In this document: in pieces, positions 34,958-44,117 of the stretch | Position numbering within the stretch: the stretch's first letter is position 1 | Layout: each line of letters starts with the position of its first letter | Program-made: the position numbers and the translations under genes | Notes under the pieces: model-generated | What the model was told of the DNA's origin: nothing | Databases searched by the model: none | What the model saw: the letters and a program-made list of their open reading frames with translations, nothing else | DNA from: Nitrosomonas sp. | GTDB taxonomy: Bacteria; Pseudomonadota; Gammaproteobacteria; Burkholderiales; Nitrosomonadaceae | Length of the DNA: 64,000 nucleotides | Direction: 5' to 3' | NCBI GenBank assembly: GCA_016703745.1 | Contig: JADJBK010000006.1 | Location: 1,922,001 to 1,986,000 of the forward strand

Positions 34958-35924
34958 TTACACGTTGCTCTTCAATTAACTCCTGGTAGCTGGAGTACAA
35001 TTTATCACGATAGGCAGAATGGATATCCAGTCCTTTTACAATGCTGTATTTGCCATCTGCGCAGGTTACTGGAAAACCGTAAATAACCCCCTCAGGAATA
35101 CCGTAACTACCATCTGATGGGACGCCCATGGTAACCCAGTCATCCTGACTGGTGCCAAATATCCAATCGCGCATGTGATTAATGGCGGCGTTAGCGGCAC
35201 TTGCTGCACTCGACAGCCCCCGTGCTTCAATTACTTTTGCCCCGCGCTGCTGTATGGTTGGAACAAAAAAGTCTTCAATCCAGGACGAGTCGTTGATCCA
35301 TCGCGTTACACGATCTCCATTCACTTCAGCGTGATACAAATCCGGAAGCTGCGTTGAGGAATGATTCCCCCACACCACCATTTTTCTGAATTGTTTAACA
35401 GGCTGATCTAATTTTATCGCCAGTTGGGAAAGCGCTCGATTGTGATCCAAGCGCAGCATTGCAGAAAAATTTTCGATGGGTAAATCAGGTGCGTTCTTCA
35501 TGGCAATGTAGGCGTTGGTATTAGCAGGATTGCCCACGACTAGAATTTTTGCATTTCGCTTGGCAACCTGATTCAGAATTTGGCCTTGTTTGCTGAAAAT
35601 TTCACCGTTGGCTGTTAATAAATCCTTTCGTTCCATTCCCTTGCTGCGAGGACGTGCTCCAACGAGTATAGCAAGATCAACCTGATCAAATGCCACTAAG
35701 GGATCATGAGTTATACTGACATCGGCCAGCAGGGGGAATGCACAATCCTGAAGCTCCATTAGAACACCATTTAATGCGTTGGCAGACGTTGGAATATCAA
35801 GCAGCCGAAGACTGATAGTTTGGTCGTTCCCAAGCATGTCGCCAGCGGCAATTCGAAACAATAGACTATAGCCAATCTGTCCTGCCGCACCAGTAATGGC
35901 GACACGTATTGGTGAGGGTATCAA
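34935..35924 (-). CDS. mdh: NAD-dependent malate dehydrogenase
   Basis: Interconverts malate and oxaloacetate in the TCA cycle. Seen: 329 residues of the long proteobacterial type; NAD loop TGAAGQIGYSLL (11-22), substrate arginines in GARPRSKGMERKDLL, VGNPANTNAY, catalytic Asp160 in LRLDHNRA and His188 in WGNHSSTQLPD. ATG 35924 has AAAGGAG nine bases upstream; a TATAAT-like box on this strand lies at 35981-35986. Tail-to-tail overlap with bcp. Confidence 0.97.
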   Translation of the reverse strand: MIPSPIRVAITGAAGQIGYSLLFRIAAGDMLGNDQTISLRLLDIPTSANALNGVLMELQDCAFPLLADVSITHDPLVAFDQVDLAILVGARPRSKGMERKDLLTANGEIFSKQGQILNQVAKRNAKILVVGNPANTNAYIAMKNAPDLPIENFSAMLRLDHNRALSQLAIKLDQPVKQFRKMVVWGNHSSTQLPDLYHAEVNGDRVTRWINDSSWIEDFFVPTIQQRGAKVIEARGLSSAASAANAAINHMRDWIFGTSQDDWVTMGVPSDGSYGIPEGVIYGFPVTCADGKYSIVKGLDIHSAYRDKLYSSYQELIEEQRVIKHLLPQ

Positions 35925-35944
35925 ATCCTGCTCCTTTGACTTTT

Positions 35945-36249
35945 TTATGAAAGGGTAAATTCCTGCAGTGATACGTGGCTATTATACCGATAAAATTTCA
36001 AGATCAGCGCGGCCTGTATTTAATAGGAGTAGATATAGGCCTGTTCTGTGAATCAGCGATATATGTCGTGTAGGGACACCCTCAATAGCGATTTAATGAG
36101 CTGGCTAATATGCAACTACAAAACTGGCCTGGCATAGAAAGTAAGGCCGGGCGAGTTCAATGATCAACCCATATGGAAAGCAAGCTTTACTTCCTGTAAG
36201 AAGTAATTTGCAGGAAAAGGTAGTCTGAGCAGAATCTACAAGTAGGCAA
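35945..36249. other. Gene-free stretch between mdh and the tRNA gene
   Basis: Apart from the candidate mdh -10 box (35981-35986, minus strand) nothing clear is seen: no open frame with a ribosome-binding site, no strong hairpin with a T-run. It should hold the mdh promoter and the end of the tRNA transcript. Confidence 0.4.
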
Positions 36250-36325
36250 TGGTGGCGAATCAGGGATTTGAACCCCGGACCAACGGATTATGATTCCGCT
36301 GCTCTAACCACTGAGCTAATTCGCC
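36250..36325 (-). tRNA. tRNA with CAU anticodon, probably elongator tRNA-Met
   Basis: On the minus strand GGCGAAT (36325-36319) and ATTCGCC (36260-36254) form the acceptor stem, followed by A and an encoded CCA. The anticodon arm is GCGGA-ATCATAA-TCCGT with CAT, and the T arm carries GGTTCAAAT. The arm sequence is like proteobacterial elongator methionine tRNAs; a tRNA-Ile2 whose C34 is changed to lysidine is the alternative and cannot be excluded by eye. Confidence 0.92.
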
Positions 36326-36411
36326 ACGTTAAGTCTGAAACAAGCGCATTTTCCCGTTGATTGGTAAAGATGTCAAGGTCAAGTCGGTATCCGTCATTCA
36401 TCTATAAGGCA

Positions 36412-36435
36412 TTCCTGTGACAAAAGTCACAGGAA
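36412..36435. promoter_or_regulatory. CRP-type binding site upstream of the FecR-TPR barrel operon
   Basis: TTCCTGTGAC-AAAA-GTCACAGGAA is a perfect 10-bp palindrome and contains TGTGA-N6-TCACA, the consensus half-sites of CRP/Vfr-like regulators. It lies 112 bases before the barrel gene. A Crp/Fnr gene lies four genes downstream, which suggests local control. No T-run, so not a terminator. Confidence 0.6.
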
Positions 36436-36547
36436 CTCTGACTGAAAATACATAAAATCTTTCCTGTAGATGCTGGTATCCATCTAGCATGGGAAGCGCA
36501 TAGCCGGTATCATTGGCATATAACCTCTTGCTTAATAGGGTGAAGTG

Positions 36548-39500
36548 ATGTACGTCTTCCGTATGGGAAAACAGGAACGACACAAAACCTGCCAACTTTT
36601 ATGGCAGATTTTGTTCAGCATGCTGCTCATTCTTGCTGGTGGTGTCGCGCTCGCAGATGAATCAATTCCTGCTGCTCCTTGCGTCATCATCGCAGCGCGC
36701 GCGGTCTCAGTCGAAGGAATTACGGAATATCGTCGCAGTGGCGAATCTCACTGGCGTAGAGTGGAACTGGGTACCGTCTTTTGCCCGGGTGATTGGGTCA
36801 GTGTGCGTGCGCACAGTCGTGTGGCGCTGCGTTTCAGCAATGACAGCATGCTGCGATTCGATCAGAAAACCTCCGTGATCATCACTGCGCCTGCCAAGAC
36901 GGAGTCCGCCACGTTGTTGGAACTGCTGGAAGGCAAGTTGCACATCATCACCCGCACACCCAGGCCTTTCAGGATCAAAACACCCATTATCAATGCCGGC
37001 GTTGAAGGTACGGAGTTTCTTATTGATTCCGATCTCGATCAGGTCCGCATCGTGGTTTATGAGGGGAAAGTCAGCGCGAGCAATGCACACGGCAGTGTAT
37101 TGCTGGCAGATCAGGAATCCGCCATTACATTGAGAGATCAGGCGCCTCGCAAGGCGGAGATGGTTCGCCCGGTGGATGCGGTGCAGTGGGCACTTTATTA
37201 TCCGGCTGTCATCGATCATCGGCTGGATAGGGGGATATTTTCTGAATCTGCGACGTTGATCTGGCAACAGGTTCTCGACTATTACCGGCAAGGTCAGCTG
37301 CAGTCAGCGCTGGAACTCCTGGGTGAAATGGATTCATCTGAGCGGACAGCAGGACTGCTGACCTTCCGTGCCGGTTTGCTGCTGTCGGTTGGACGTGTGA
37401 TGGAGGCCAGAGACAGTATCGATGCGGCACAACGGCTCGAATCTGGTAACAGCAACGCCTATGCCCTGCAAGCCATCATCGCTGTCGTGCAGAATGACAA
37501 AGGCGCCGCACTCGCTCTGGCAAACCAGGCGGTTGAGCATGATCCGGCATCGCCGGTTGCCAAACTCGCTTTATCCTACGTACAACAGGCACATTTTGAC
37601 ATCGAAGCGGCGCTTGCCAGTGTTGAGACAGCCGTTAGCCTGGATGAACAATCCGCACTTGCATGGTCGCGGTTGGCGGAATTGCGGATGGCTGATGGTG
37701 ATCTCGATCGCGCACTGGAAGCTGCGCAGCAGGCGGTTCGCCTCGATCCGCGTCTGGGCAGAACTCAGGCCATGCTCGGATTCGCGCATCTGCTACGTAT
37801 CGATATGCAGCAGGCCAAGGCTGCATTCAATCAGGCCATAATATTCGATCAGGCCGATCCCCTGCCGCGACTGGGGTTGGGGCTTGCGCTGGTGCGTGAA
37901 GGCAAACTTGAGGCCGGGCGTATCGAGATCGAAATTGCTGCGAGCCTTGATCCTGCCAATTCACTGATTCGCAGCTATCTTGGTAAAGCCTATTTTGAAG
38001 AGAAACGTTATGGCCTTGCCGGTACCCAGTTTGATCTTGCCCGGCTGCGTGATCCGCTTGATCCGACTCCCTGGCTATATGATGCCATCCAGAAACAGAC
38101 ACAGAACCGGCCGATAGAAGCACTGCACGATATCCAGCAATCGATCGGGCTGAACAATAATCGCGCGGTCTATCGCTCAAAGCTACTGCTCGACCAGGAT
38201 CAGGCCGCACGCGGATCGAGTCTGGCACGTATTTACGACAATCTCGGTTTTGAAAAACGCGCGCTGATGGAAACTGCAAAATCGCTAAGTTTTGATCCTT
38301 CCAGCCATTCCGCACACCGTTTTCTGTCGGATGCCTATGCCAATATTCCACGCCATGAAATCGCCCGCACCAGTGAACTGCTGCAGGCGCAACTGCTACA
38401 GCCGATCAACGTCAACCCGGTACAGCCGCGCATGGCGGTTGCTGATCTCAACATCATCACCGGCACCGGATTGTCGGCGCCGGGATTCAACGAATTTGCC
38501 CCGTTGATGGAGCGCAACAAGCCGCAACTGGTAGCGTCCGGCATGCTTGGCAGTAACGGCACATTGGGCGACGAAGTCGTCGCCTCCGCCCTGTTCGATC
38601 GCGCCTCGATCAGCGTAGGCCAGTTGCATTATCAGACCAAAGGGTTTCGCCCCAATAATGACCAGACACACAACGTTTACAATGCTTTCATGCAGTATGC
38701 GGTGACGCCAAAATTCAATGTACAGGCGGAATTCAGAAGACGGGAGTCGGAACATGGCGACCTGCCTCAGGATTTTGATCCCCGGATTTTTAATCCAAAT
38801 TCACACAGAGAGATAAATGAGTATGTTGCGAGAGCTGGCGCAAGATATGCCCTGTCACAAAACCAGGATCTGCTTTTTTCTGGAAGATATCTGGATAGAT
38901 CGGAGAAACCCAGCAGAAATGCGGATTTCACAAGACTATACGGCTTCCAGACCGAAGCTCAACATCTGTTCAGAAGTAAACATTTTAATTCTGTCCTGGG
39001 GGGCGGCGTTTACCGGCTTGACAATGATGTTTACCGGAACAATGTTTATATGTACTCAAATTTCCTCCTGCTCAAAAATTTGACAGCAACCTTGGGATTG
39101 AGTCATGACGATTCCAGGATTGTTTTCAATGAAGATACTAAAAAACAAACAAGTAAATTAAATCCCAAGATAGGGGTTCAGTGGGATATTCTGGAAGATT
39201 TGCGTTTGCGATTTGCCTGGTTTGAAATGACCAAACCGCATCTGATCGCTCAACAAACATTGGAACCCACCCAGATTGCAGGCTTTAACCAGTTCTTTGA
39301 TGATCTCAACGGATCAGAATCCCGTCGTGTCGGTATCGGCCTGGATTCACGGTTGGCGAAGCAGTTTTATACCGGGATGGAAATCTCGGAACGAGCCATG
39401 CATGTCCCTCAATTTGAGCGAATGCTATCATCGGAAATCGTTGAATTTGAGAAACAGAAAGAACAGATTTTACGCGGATATCTCTACCATACCCCGCATC

Positions 39501-39916
39501 CTTACTGGGCATTTCGCAGCGAGATACAATTTGAAAGATTTACGCGAAATGATGTTAAGAATCAAATCAAATTGGATAAGCAGGATCCGGTAGCGATTGA
39601 AACATTAAGCGTGCCTTTGTCAGCCGAGTATTTTCATCCCACAGGGGTTTTTGCGCGGTTTACTTCTACATTTGTCAGTCAGGACCTGAAACGCAAGGCA
39701 GATAGTAAAAATGCTGGTTTCGACTCTTTCTTTCTACTGGATTTACATGCTGGTTTCAGGTTACCCCGGCGCCGGGGAATCCTCAGCTTTGAAATCAAAA
39801 ATCTGCTCGACGAAAAGTTTTTCTTCAGAAGCTGGAATTTTTATCAATCTGAATTTACAGCGCCTCGATTCTTGCCGGAGCGCACGTTTTTACTGAGAGC
39901 AACATTTAATTTTTGA
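36548..39916 (+). CDS. Exported FecR-domain, TPR and outer-membrane beta-barrel fusion protein
   Basis: Function unknown. Seen: 1122 residues from ATG 36548 (AGGGTGAAG just upstream); signal peptide ending ALADES; a FecR/LysM-like domain (~60-200; GDWVSVRAHSRVALRFSND, TPIINAGVEGTEF); about a dozen TPR units (~225-600; LDEQSALAWSRLAELRMADGDLDRALEAAQQAVRLDP); then a long beta-rich part (~640-1122) with YALSQNQDLLFSGRYL and ending in TFLLRATFNF, the aromatic end of an outer-membrane barrel, with NLLDEKFFF like TonB-dependent receptors. Hand counts give 62% GC at 38521-38580 and 43% at 39061-39120, so the barrel end is more AT-rich than the TPR part. Heads an operon with the two paralogous genes downstream. 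Confidence 0.75.
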   Translation: MYVFRMGKQERHKTCQLLWQILFSMLLILAGGVALADESIPAAPCVIIAARAVSVEGITEYRRSGESHWRRVELGTVFCPGDWVSVRAHSRVALRFSNDSMLRFDQKTSVIITAPAKTESATLLELLEGKLHIITRTPRPFRIKTPIINAGVEGTEFLIDSDLDQVRIVVYEGKVSASNAHGSVLLADQESAITLRDQAPRKAEMVRPVDAVQWALYYPAVIDHRLDRGIFSESATLIWQQVLDYYRQGQLQSALELLGEMDSSERTAGLLTFRAGLLLSVGRVMEARDSIDAAQRLESGNSNAYALQAIIAVVQNDKGAALALANQAVEHDPASPVAKLALSYVQQAHFDIEAALASVETAVSLDEQSALAWSRLAELRMADGDLDRALEAAQQAVRLDPRLGRTQAMLGFAHLLRIDMQQAKAAFNQAIIFDQADPLPRLGLGLALVREGKLEAGRIEIEIAASLDPANSLIRSYLGKAYFEEKRYGLAGTQFDLARLRDPLDPTPWLYDAIQKQTQNRPIEALHDIQQSIGLNNNRAVYRSKLLLDQDQAARGSSLARIYDNLGFEKRALMETAKSLSFDPSSHSAHRFLSDAYANIPRHEIARTSELLQAQLLQPINVNPVQPRMAVADLNIITGTGLSAPGFNEFAPLMERNKPQLVASGMLGSNGTLGDEVVASALFDRASISVGQLHYQTKGFRPNNDQTHNVYNAFMQYAVTPKFNVQAEFRRRESEHGDLPQDFDPRIFNPNSHREINEYVARAGARYALSQNQDLLFSGRYLDRSEKPSRNADFTRLYGFQTEAQHLFRSKHFNSVLGGGVYRLDNDVYRNNVYMYSNFLLLKNLTATLGLSHDDSRIVFNEDTKKQTSKLNPKIGVQWDILEDLRLRFAWFEMTKPHLIAQQTLEPTQIAGFNQFFDDLNGSESRRVGIGLDSRLAKQFYTGMEISERAMHVPQFERMLSSEIVEFEKQKEQILRGYLYHTPHPYWAFRSEIQFERFTRNDVKNQIKLDKQDPVAIETLSVPLSAEYFHPTGVFARFTSTFVSQDLKRKADSKNAGFDSFFLLDLHAGFRLPRRRGILSFEIKNLLDEKFFFRSWNFYQSEFTAPRFLPERTFLLRATFNF

Positions 39917-39928
39917 AGGAGAGTCGCT

Positions 39929-40438
39929 ATGACTGAATGCATAAAAGAAAGCAAGTTGACGGTAACGCTTTTGAGCGAAGATATCAAAAAAGCATTATCG
40001 GAAATTTTGAGTACAATCGAAGCAGGCAGGCAAATGGGTGAAATTGGCTCAGTAGTCTTCAGGGATATCCATAACCGCACTCTCTTTTTTCAGGTTGAAA
40101 AGGATTTCGATCAGCCTGCTACGCTTGTCGTGAACTCGCTGGCTGGAGAATCGCGTCAATATAGTTATTCATCCAGTTTTTCCTACGTAGTCACACATGA
40201 ACCCCATAGAAGACAGGGTGAGCGTTGCGGCATTACCGAATATAATAATGGTGTTCCCACAACTTTTTATATTGAAGGGGGATTCACTTATTACGGTGCA
40301 AATCCAGCTTACTATGGTCAGCATTTTTATCTTGAGCACGAAAATAATCGTTGTTGTTTGTATAGGGCAAATAGAGAAGTCGTTTTTGGACAAGTGGAGT
40401 ATGTTAAAACAGGCAATCCGTTGCTTTGTTCGGCTTAG
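39929..40438 (+). CDS. Unknown protein, longer member of a tandem paralogous pair
   Basis: I do not recognise the family. Seen: 169 residues, no signal peptide or membrane span; an N-terminal helix-rich part (1-65) and a C-terminal half (84-169) with aromatic, beta-prone sequence: SYVVTHEP, GFTYYG or similar (120), GQHFYLEHE (130) and GQVEYVKTGNPLL (155). That half aligns with the next gene along its whole length. ATG 39929 follows GAAGGAGAG and is 12 bases after the barrel gene stop, so they form one operon. Cytosolic location is implied unless an unusual export route exists. Confidence 0.7.
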   Translation: MTECIKESKLTVTLLSEDIKKALSEILSTIEAGRQMGEIGSVVFRDIHNRTLFFQVEKDFDQPATLVVNSLAGESRQYSYSSSFSYVVTHEPHRRQGERCGITEYNNGVPTTFYIEGGFTYYGANPAYYGQHFYLEHENNRCCLYRANREVVFGQVEYVKTGNPLLCSA

Positions 40439-40464
40439 GGTCCTTTTAGACAAGGAGAGTGGAA

Positions 40465-40761
40465 ATGGCGTACAGCTATGTGCTTAAATATAACCCTCAT
40501 CACCCGGCGGGTCAGCGCGTTATTGCTGAAGAGCATAATAGCGGCACCCAGACTGTACTGGCTATTTCTCTCAAAGAAAATAAAGGGTTTACCTATGGTT
40601 TGGTCGGTGGGTTAACAAATCACGATCTTGTTAATCAGCATTTCTACGTGGAGTGTCCTCCCGGGGTGGGGATTGCTTACCTATATTACGCAACAAAAGT
40701 GCTCATTCATGGACAGCTGGAATATGTTAAAACAGGTGGCCCGATCCTTAGTTCGCAATAA
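40465..40761 (+). CDS. Unknown protein, shorter member of the tandem paralogous pair
   Basis: Not recognised. Seen: 98 residues from ATG 40465, preceded by AAGGAGA at ideal spacing; an in-frame GTG at 40459 overlaps that site and is rejected. No export signal. Shared with the C-terminal half of the preceding protein: SYV near the start, P-H and GxR, E-H/Y-N-x-G-x-x-T, GFTY, QHFYxE, LYxA and GQxEYVKTGxPxL at the end, about 85 aligned residues with one small gap. It arose by duplication and has kept only the conserved module. Confidence 0.7.
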   Translation: MAYSYVLKYNPHHPAGQRVIAEEHNSGTQTVLAISLKENKGFTYGLVGGLTNHDLVNQHFYVECPPGVGIAYLYYATKVLIHGQLEYVKTGGPILSSQ

Positions 40762-40872
40762 GCTGTTGTAAGTTAAATGTCTATTTGAGTTTACCTGGGT
40801 TCGAGAATGGGCGATTCGGGATTCATGGTAAGTGTTACGGATAGTTTGGCTTGAATAACACAGGGAGTATTG

Positions 40873-41607
40873 ATGATGAGTATATCTACCCGCACCAATC
40901 ATTTTTTAGCTGATTCGCCTCCATTGCTATTCGAGGCCGTCAGGGAGCTTCAGGAATTTTTTTCAGATAACCCGGAAAAAATCGGGCAATCATGCCATCA
41001 ACAGCGCTACGCCGCAGGTGAGGAGATTGTGCGTTATCACGACAAATCCAACAGTGTCTTTTTCATTCTGGAAGGGACGATTCGCATTCATTATTATGCG
41101 TTATCCGGCGATGAGGTGATCCTGTGTGATTTGCCAGCGGGAGAGATGTTTGGTGAACTGACGGCGATTGATGGACTGCCTCGATCCGCAGCGGCTGTCG
41201 CCAAAACCAATGCACTGTTGGCCTCCATGTCTGGCAAAGCTTTTCTGGAATTGATTCATGCCAGCCCCGATTTTTGTACCGAAATTCTGAAGCGCCTTGC
41301 GGGTCAGGTACGACGGCTGACAGAACGTGTATACGATCACACGCTCTGTGTGCGGCATCGCATTCATGTTGAACTGTTGCGGCTGGCGAAAATCCACATG
41401 GTTTCAGCCAATTCTGCCGTCATCAATCCGGTTCCAACGCACGCGGAACTGGCGTGTTTCATCAGCACACATCGGGAAGCGGTGACTCGTGAGCTGAATG
41501 ATTTGACCCGGGATGGACTGATTCAGCGCAATGGGCACACGTTGGGCGTGCCGGATGTTGCAAAACTGGAGAACATGGTTAACAAGATTCGCGGTGCGGC
41601 AGCGTAG
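40873..41607 (+). CDS. Crp/Fnr-family transcription regulator
   Basis: Dimeric DNA-binding regulator. Seen: about 244 residues; cyclic-nucleotide-binding domain (35-150) with the phosphate-binding cassette FGELTAIDGLPRSAAAVA, which keeps the Gly-Glu and Arg-Ser positions that contact cAMP in CRP; long dimer helix; winged HTH (~190-225; THAELACFISTHREAVTRELNDLTRDGL). No N-terminal cysteine cluster, so it is not an Fe-S FNR. ATG 40873 follows GGGAG; ATG 40876 is equally possible. It lies after the paralogous pair and may bind the palindrome at 36412. Confidence 0.9.
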   Translation: MMSISTRTNHFLADSPPLLFEAVRELQEFFSDNPEKIGQSCHQQRYAAGEEIVRYHDKSNSVFFILEGTIRIHYYALSGDEVILCDLPAGEMFGELTAIDGLPRSAAAVAKTNALLASMSGKAFLELIHASPDFCTEILKRLAGQVRRLTERVYDHTLCVRHRIHVELLRLAKIHMVSANSAVINPVPTHAELACFISTHREAVTRELNDLTRDGLIQRNGHTLGVPDVAKLENMVNKIRGAAA

Positions 41608-41610
41608 TCG

Positions 41611-42573
41611 TCAGGTGTTGCGTATGCGAATGCTATTTTCCAGCGCGTCGATCATTAGACCCGCCACGTTGATGCCGCTTTGCACAGTAATTTCCTGCAT
41701 TCCGGTGGGGCTGGTGACATTGATTTCTGTCACATAATCTCCGATCACGTCCAGCCCAACCAGCATCAATCCACGCCGATATAGAATTTCGCCGAGCATT
41801 TCAGCAATTTCCCGATCACGAGGTGATAAAGGTTGCGCAATTCCCGTACCACCAGCGGCAAGATTGCCGCGTGTTTCTCCGGGTTTGGGTTTGCGCGCAA
41901 GCGCCTGTGCGACCGGTTGACCGGCAATCAGCAATATTCGCTTATCCCCTTCCACAATTTCCGGCAGAAAACGCTGCACCATGATGGTACGTGTTCCGTA
42001 GTGGGTGAGCGTTTCAATGATTACACCAATATTGTGATCGGTGCTATGCACCCGAAAAATACTGGCGCCGCCCATGCCATCGAGTGGTTTGAGAATGATA
42101 TCTTTATGTTCAGCCAGAAAATCACGAATGAGGGCTTCCTGCCGCGTCACCAGAGACGGCGGAATGAACGGCGCAAACTCCATGATGGCAAGCTTTTCGT
42201 TGTGATCACGGATGGCCCGGGGGCGGTTGATTACAAATGCACCTTGCTCCTCGGCCAGCTCCAATAAATAAGTGCTGTAAACATACTCCATGTCGAACGG
42301 TGGATCCTTGCGCATCAGCACCGCGTCGAACTCCGCAAGCGCCAATTCCTGACGCTCTTCCTGCTGATACCAGACATTGCCCCTGATGGAAGGATCGACA
42401 AAGTCGAGTTTGCGGGCAAAACCTGTGACTACCCCACTCCTCCAGATGATATCCCCTTGCTGAAGCACATAAATCTGATGCTGACGGGCATGCGCTTCGA
42501 GCATCATTGCGTAACTCGAATCTTTCCTGGGATTGAGGGTATCGAGTGGATCGAGAATGAAAGCCAGTTTCAT
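41611..42573 (-). CDS. gshB: Glutathione synthetase
   Basis: ATP-grasp enzyme that adds glycine to gamma-glutamylcysteine. Seen: 320 residues; LDPLDTLNPRKDSSYAMMLEA start typical of GshB, RDHNEKLAIMEF, ATP-binding PLDGMGGASIFR, GDKRILL, and the C-terminal GLDVIGDYVTEINVTSPTG. Its start overlaps the gshA stop by four bases (ATGA), so the two steps of glutathione synthesis are co-translated. Confidence 0.96.
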   Translation of the reverse strand: MKLAFILDPLDTLNPRKDSSYAMMLEAHARQHQIYVLQQGDIIWRSGVVTGFARKLDFVDPSIRGNVWYQQEERQELALAEFDAVLMRKDPPFDMEYVYSTYLLELAEEQGAFVINRPRAIRDHNEKLAIMEFAPFIPPSLVTRQEALIRDFLAEHKDIILKPLDGMGGASIFRVHSTDHNIGVIIETLTHYGTRTIMVQRFLPEIVEGDKRILLIAGQPVAQALARKPKPGETRGNLAAGGTGIAQPLSPRDREIAEMLGEILYRRGLMLVGLDVIGDYVTEINVTSPTGMQEITVQSGINVAGLMIDALENSIRIRNT

Positions 42574-43877
42574 CGGGTTGTGGCTATCGACAGTGCAGCA
42601 GTCTGCTGTGTATAACGTTCCAGCTCAATGGCAGCAGCCAGCAGCGCCAGTCTGGCAATGACTCCGTAGGCATAAAATCGATTGGGAACCGCATCCGGTT
42701 GGGCGGCACGGTCTGGCTGAACGCAGGTGGTGTCAAATGCCAGTGGTTCAAAATGCATGCCTGGTGCATTGAGATTTTCATCGACACCACGGCCAGTGTG
42801 AACTCGGTAAAAACCGCCAACCACATAACGATCAATCATGTAAATGACCGGCTCAGCTACGGCCTGGTTGATGCTCTCAAAGGTATAGACCCCTTCCTGT
42901 ACCAGCACATTGCTGACCTGCAGGCCTTCCTTGACCGTAGCCATTTTGTTGCGTTGCTTGCGGTTGAGCTGATAAACCTCGTTGCTGTCCTTGATGCTCA
43001 TGATTCCCATGCCGTAAGTCCCGGAATCTGCCTTGACAATGACAAACGGTTTTTCCTTGACACCGTACTGCGTATATTTTTCCTGGATCTCCCGCAGGAT
43101 TTCATCGACTGCAGCGGCGACGCAATCTTCTCCTTGTTTCTCGTGAAAATTCACCTTGCCGCATGAGGTGAAGTAAGGGTTGATCAGCCATGGATCAATG
43201 CCGATCAGTTCAGAAAAATCCTGCGCTACCGTATCGAAGGCGCTAAAGTGCAATGACTTCCGGCGCGTTGCCCAGCCTGCATGCAATGGCGGCAGAATAA
43301 TCTGTTGCAGATTCTGAAGAAGGGCAGGCACCCCGCCAGATAGATCATTATTGAGCAGAATCGCGCAGGGATCGAAATTGCTGGTACGCAGCCGGTTGCC
43401 GCTGCGCTCGACGGGTTCCAGCAGCAGCGTATCTCCATTGGGCAGGGTGATCGGTGTAGGCTGTGTGATTTCCGACAACAGCGAGCCAATACGGACATTC
43501 AACCCCGCCTGCTGCATGATCGCCTGCAACGTAGCAACATTCTGCAGATAAAAGGTGTTACGGGTATGATTTTCCGGTATCAGCAGAATATTGCTCGCAT
43601 CCGGACAAATCTTTTCAACTGCGGTCATCATCGCCTGTACACATAACGGGATGAATGTCTGGTTCAGATTATTGAACCCGCCTGGAAAAAGATTGGTATC
43701 CACTGGCGCAAGCTTGAAGCCACTATTACGCAGATCAACCGAACAATAAAAAGGAACCGCATGCTCGATCCATTGCTTGCGCAACCAGTGTTCAATGGTT
43801 GGCATGGCGTCGAGAATACGTTTTTCCAGATCAAAGATAGGGCCGCTCAAATCAGCGGTAAGATGGGGCGTCGGCAT
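42570..43877 (-). CDS. gshA: Glutamate-cysteine ligase, T. ferrooxidans type
   Basis: First step of glutathione synthesis. Seen: 435 residues; start TADLSGPIFDLEKRI and internal VDLRNSGFKLAPVDTNLFPGGFNNL, KADSGTYGMGIMS and YRVHTGRGVDENLNAPG, which I recall from the gshA family typified by Acidithiobacillus (Thiobacillus) ferrooxidans and common in ammonia oxidisers, distinct from the E. coli enzyme. Divergent from serB across 240 bases. Confidence 0.92.
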   Translation of the reverse strand: MPTPHLTADLSGPIFDLEKRILDAMPTIEHWLRKQWIEHAVPFYCSVDLRNSGFKLAPVDTNLFPGGFNNLNQTFIPLCVQAMMTAVEKICPDASNILLIPENHTRNTFYLQNVATLQAIMQQAGLNVRIGSLLSEITQPTPITLPNGDTLLLEPVERSGNRLRTSNFDPCAILLNNDLSGGVPALLQNLQQIILPPLHAGWATRRKSLHFSAFDTVAQDFSELIGIDPWLINPYFTSCGKVNFHEKQGEDCVAAAVDEILREIQEKYTQYGVKEKPFVIVKADSGTYGMGIMSIKDSNEVYQLNRKQRNKMATVKEGLQVSNVLVQEGVYTFESINQAVAEPVIYMIDRYVVGGFYRVHTGRGVDENLNAPGMHFEPLAFDTTCVQPDRAAQPDAVPNRFYAYGVIARLALLAAAIELERYTQQTAALSIATTR

Positions 43878-44117
43878 ATCGGAGTCGCAGTAAATTGATT
43901 TCCGTGATTATAGCATCCCTGCCAGGGAAGCCTTAATTGCGCGGGAGTCGCTCAAGGTGCGCGAATCAGTCGGGGTAGCCAGATGATATTGGTGAACGGC
44001 AGTAGACCTGCCCGAGCAACACAGGACGGGTACAATATGCCGGTTGATACCAATTTAAGTGGTGATTGCGCGAGTGATGCTGACTGTTAATAGACGAACT
44101 ACTTTTAACCAAACGAT

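Noticed and set aside
36412..36435. Palindrome read as a transcription terminator
   Set aside because: No T-run on either strand, and it contains exact CRP half-sites at six-base spacing.
42699..43166. A 155-codon open frame antisense to gshA
   Set aside because: No ribosome-binding site or motif; gshA on the other strand is full length and conserved.
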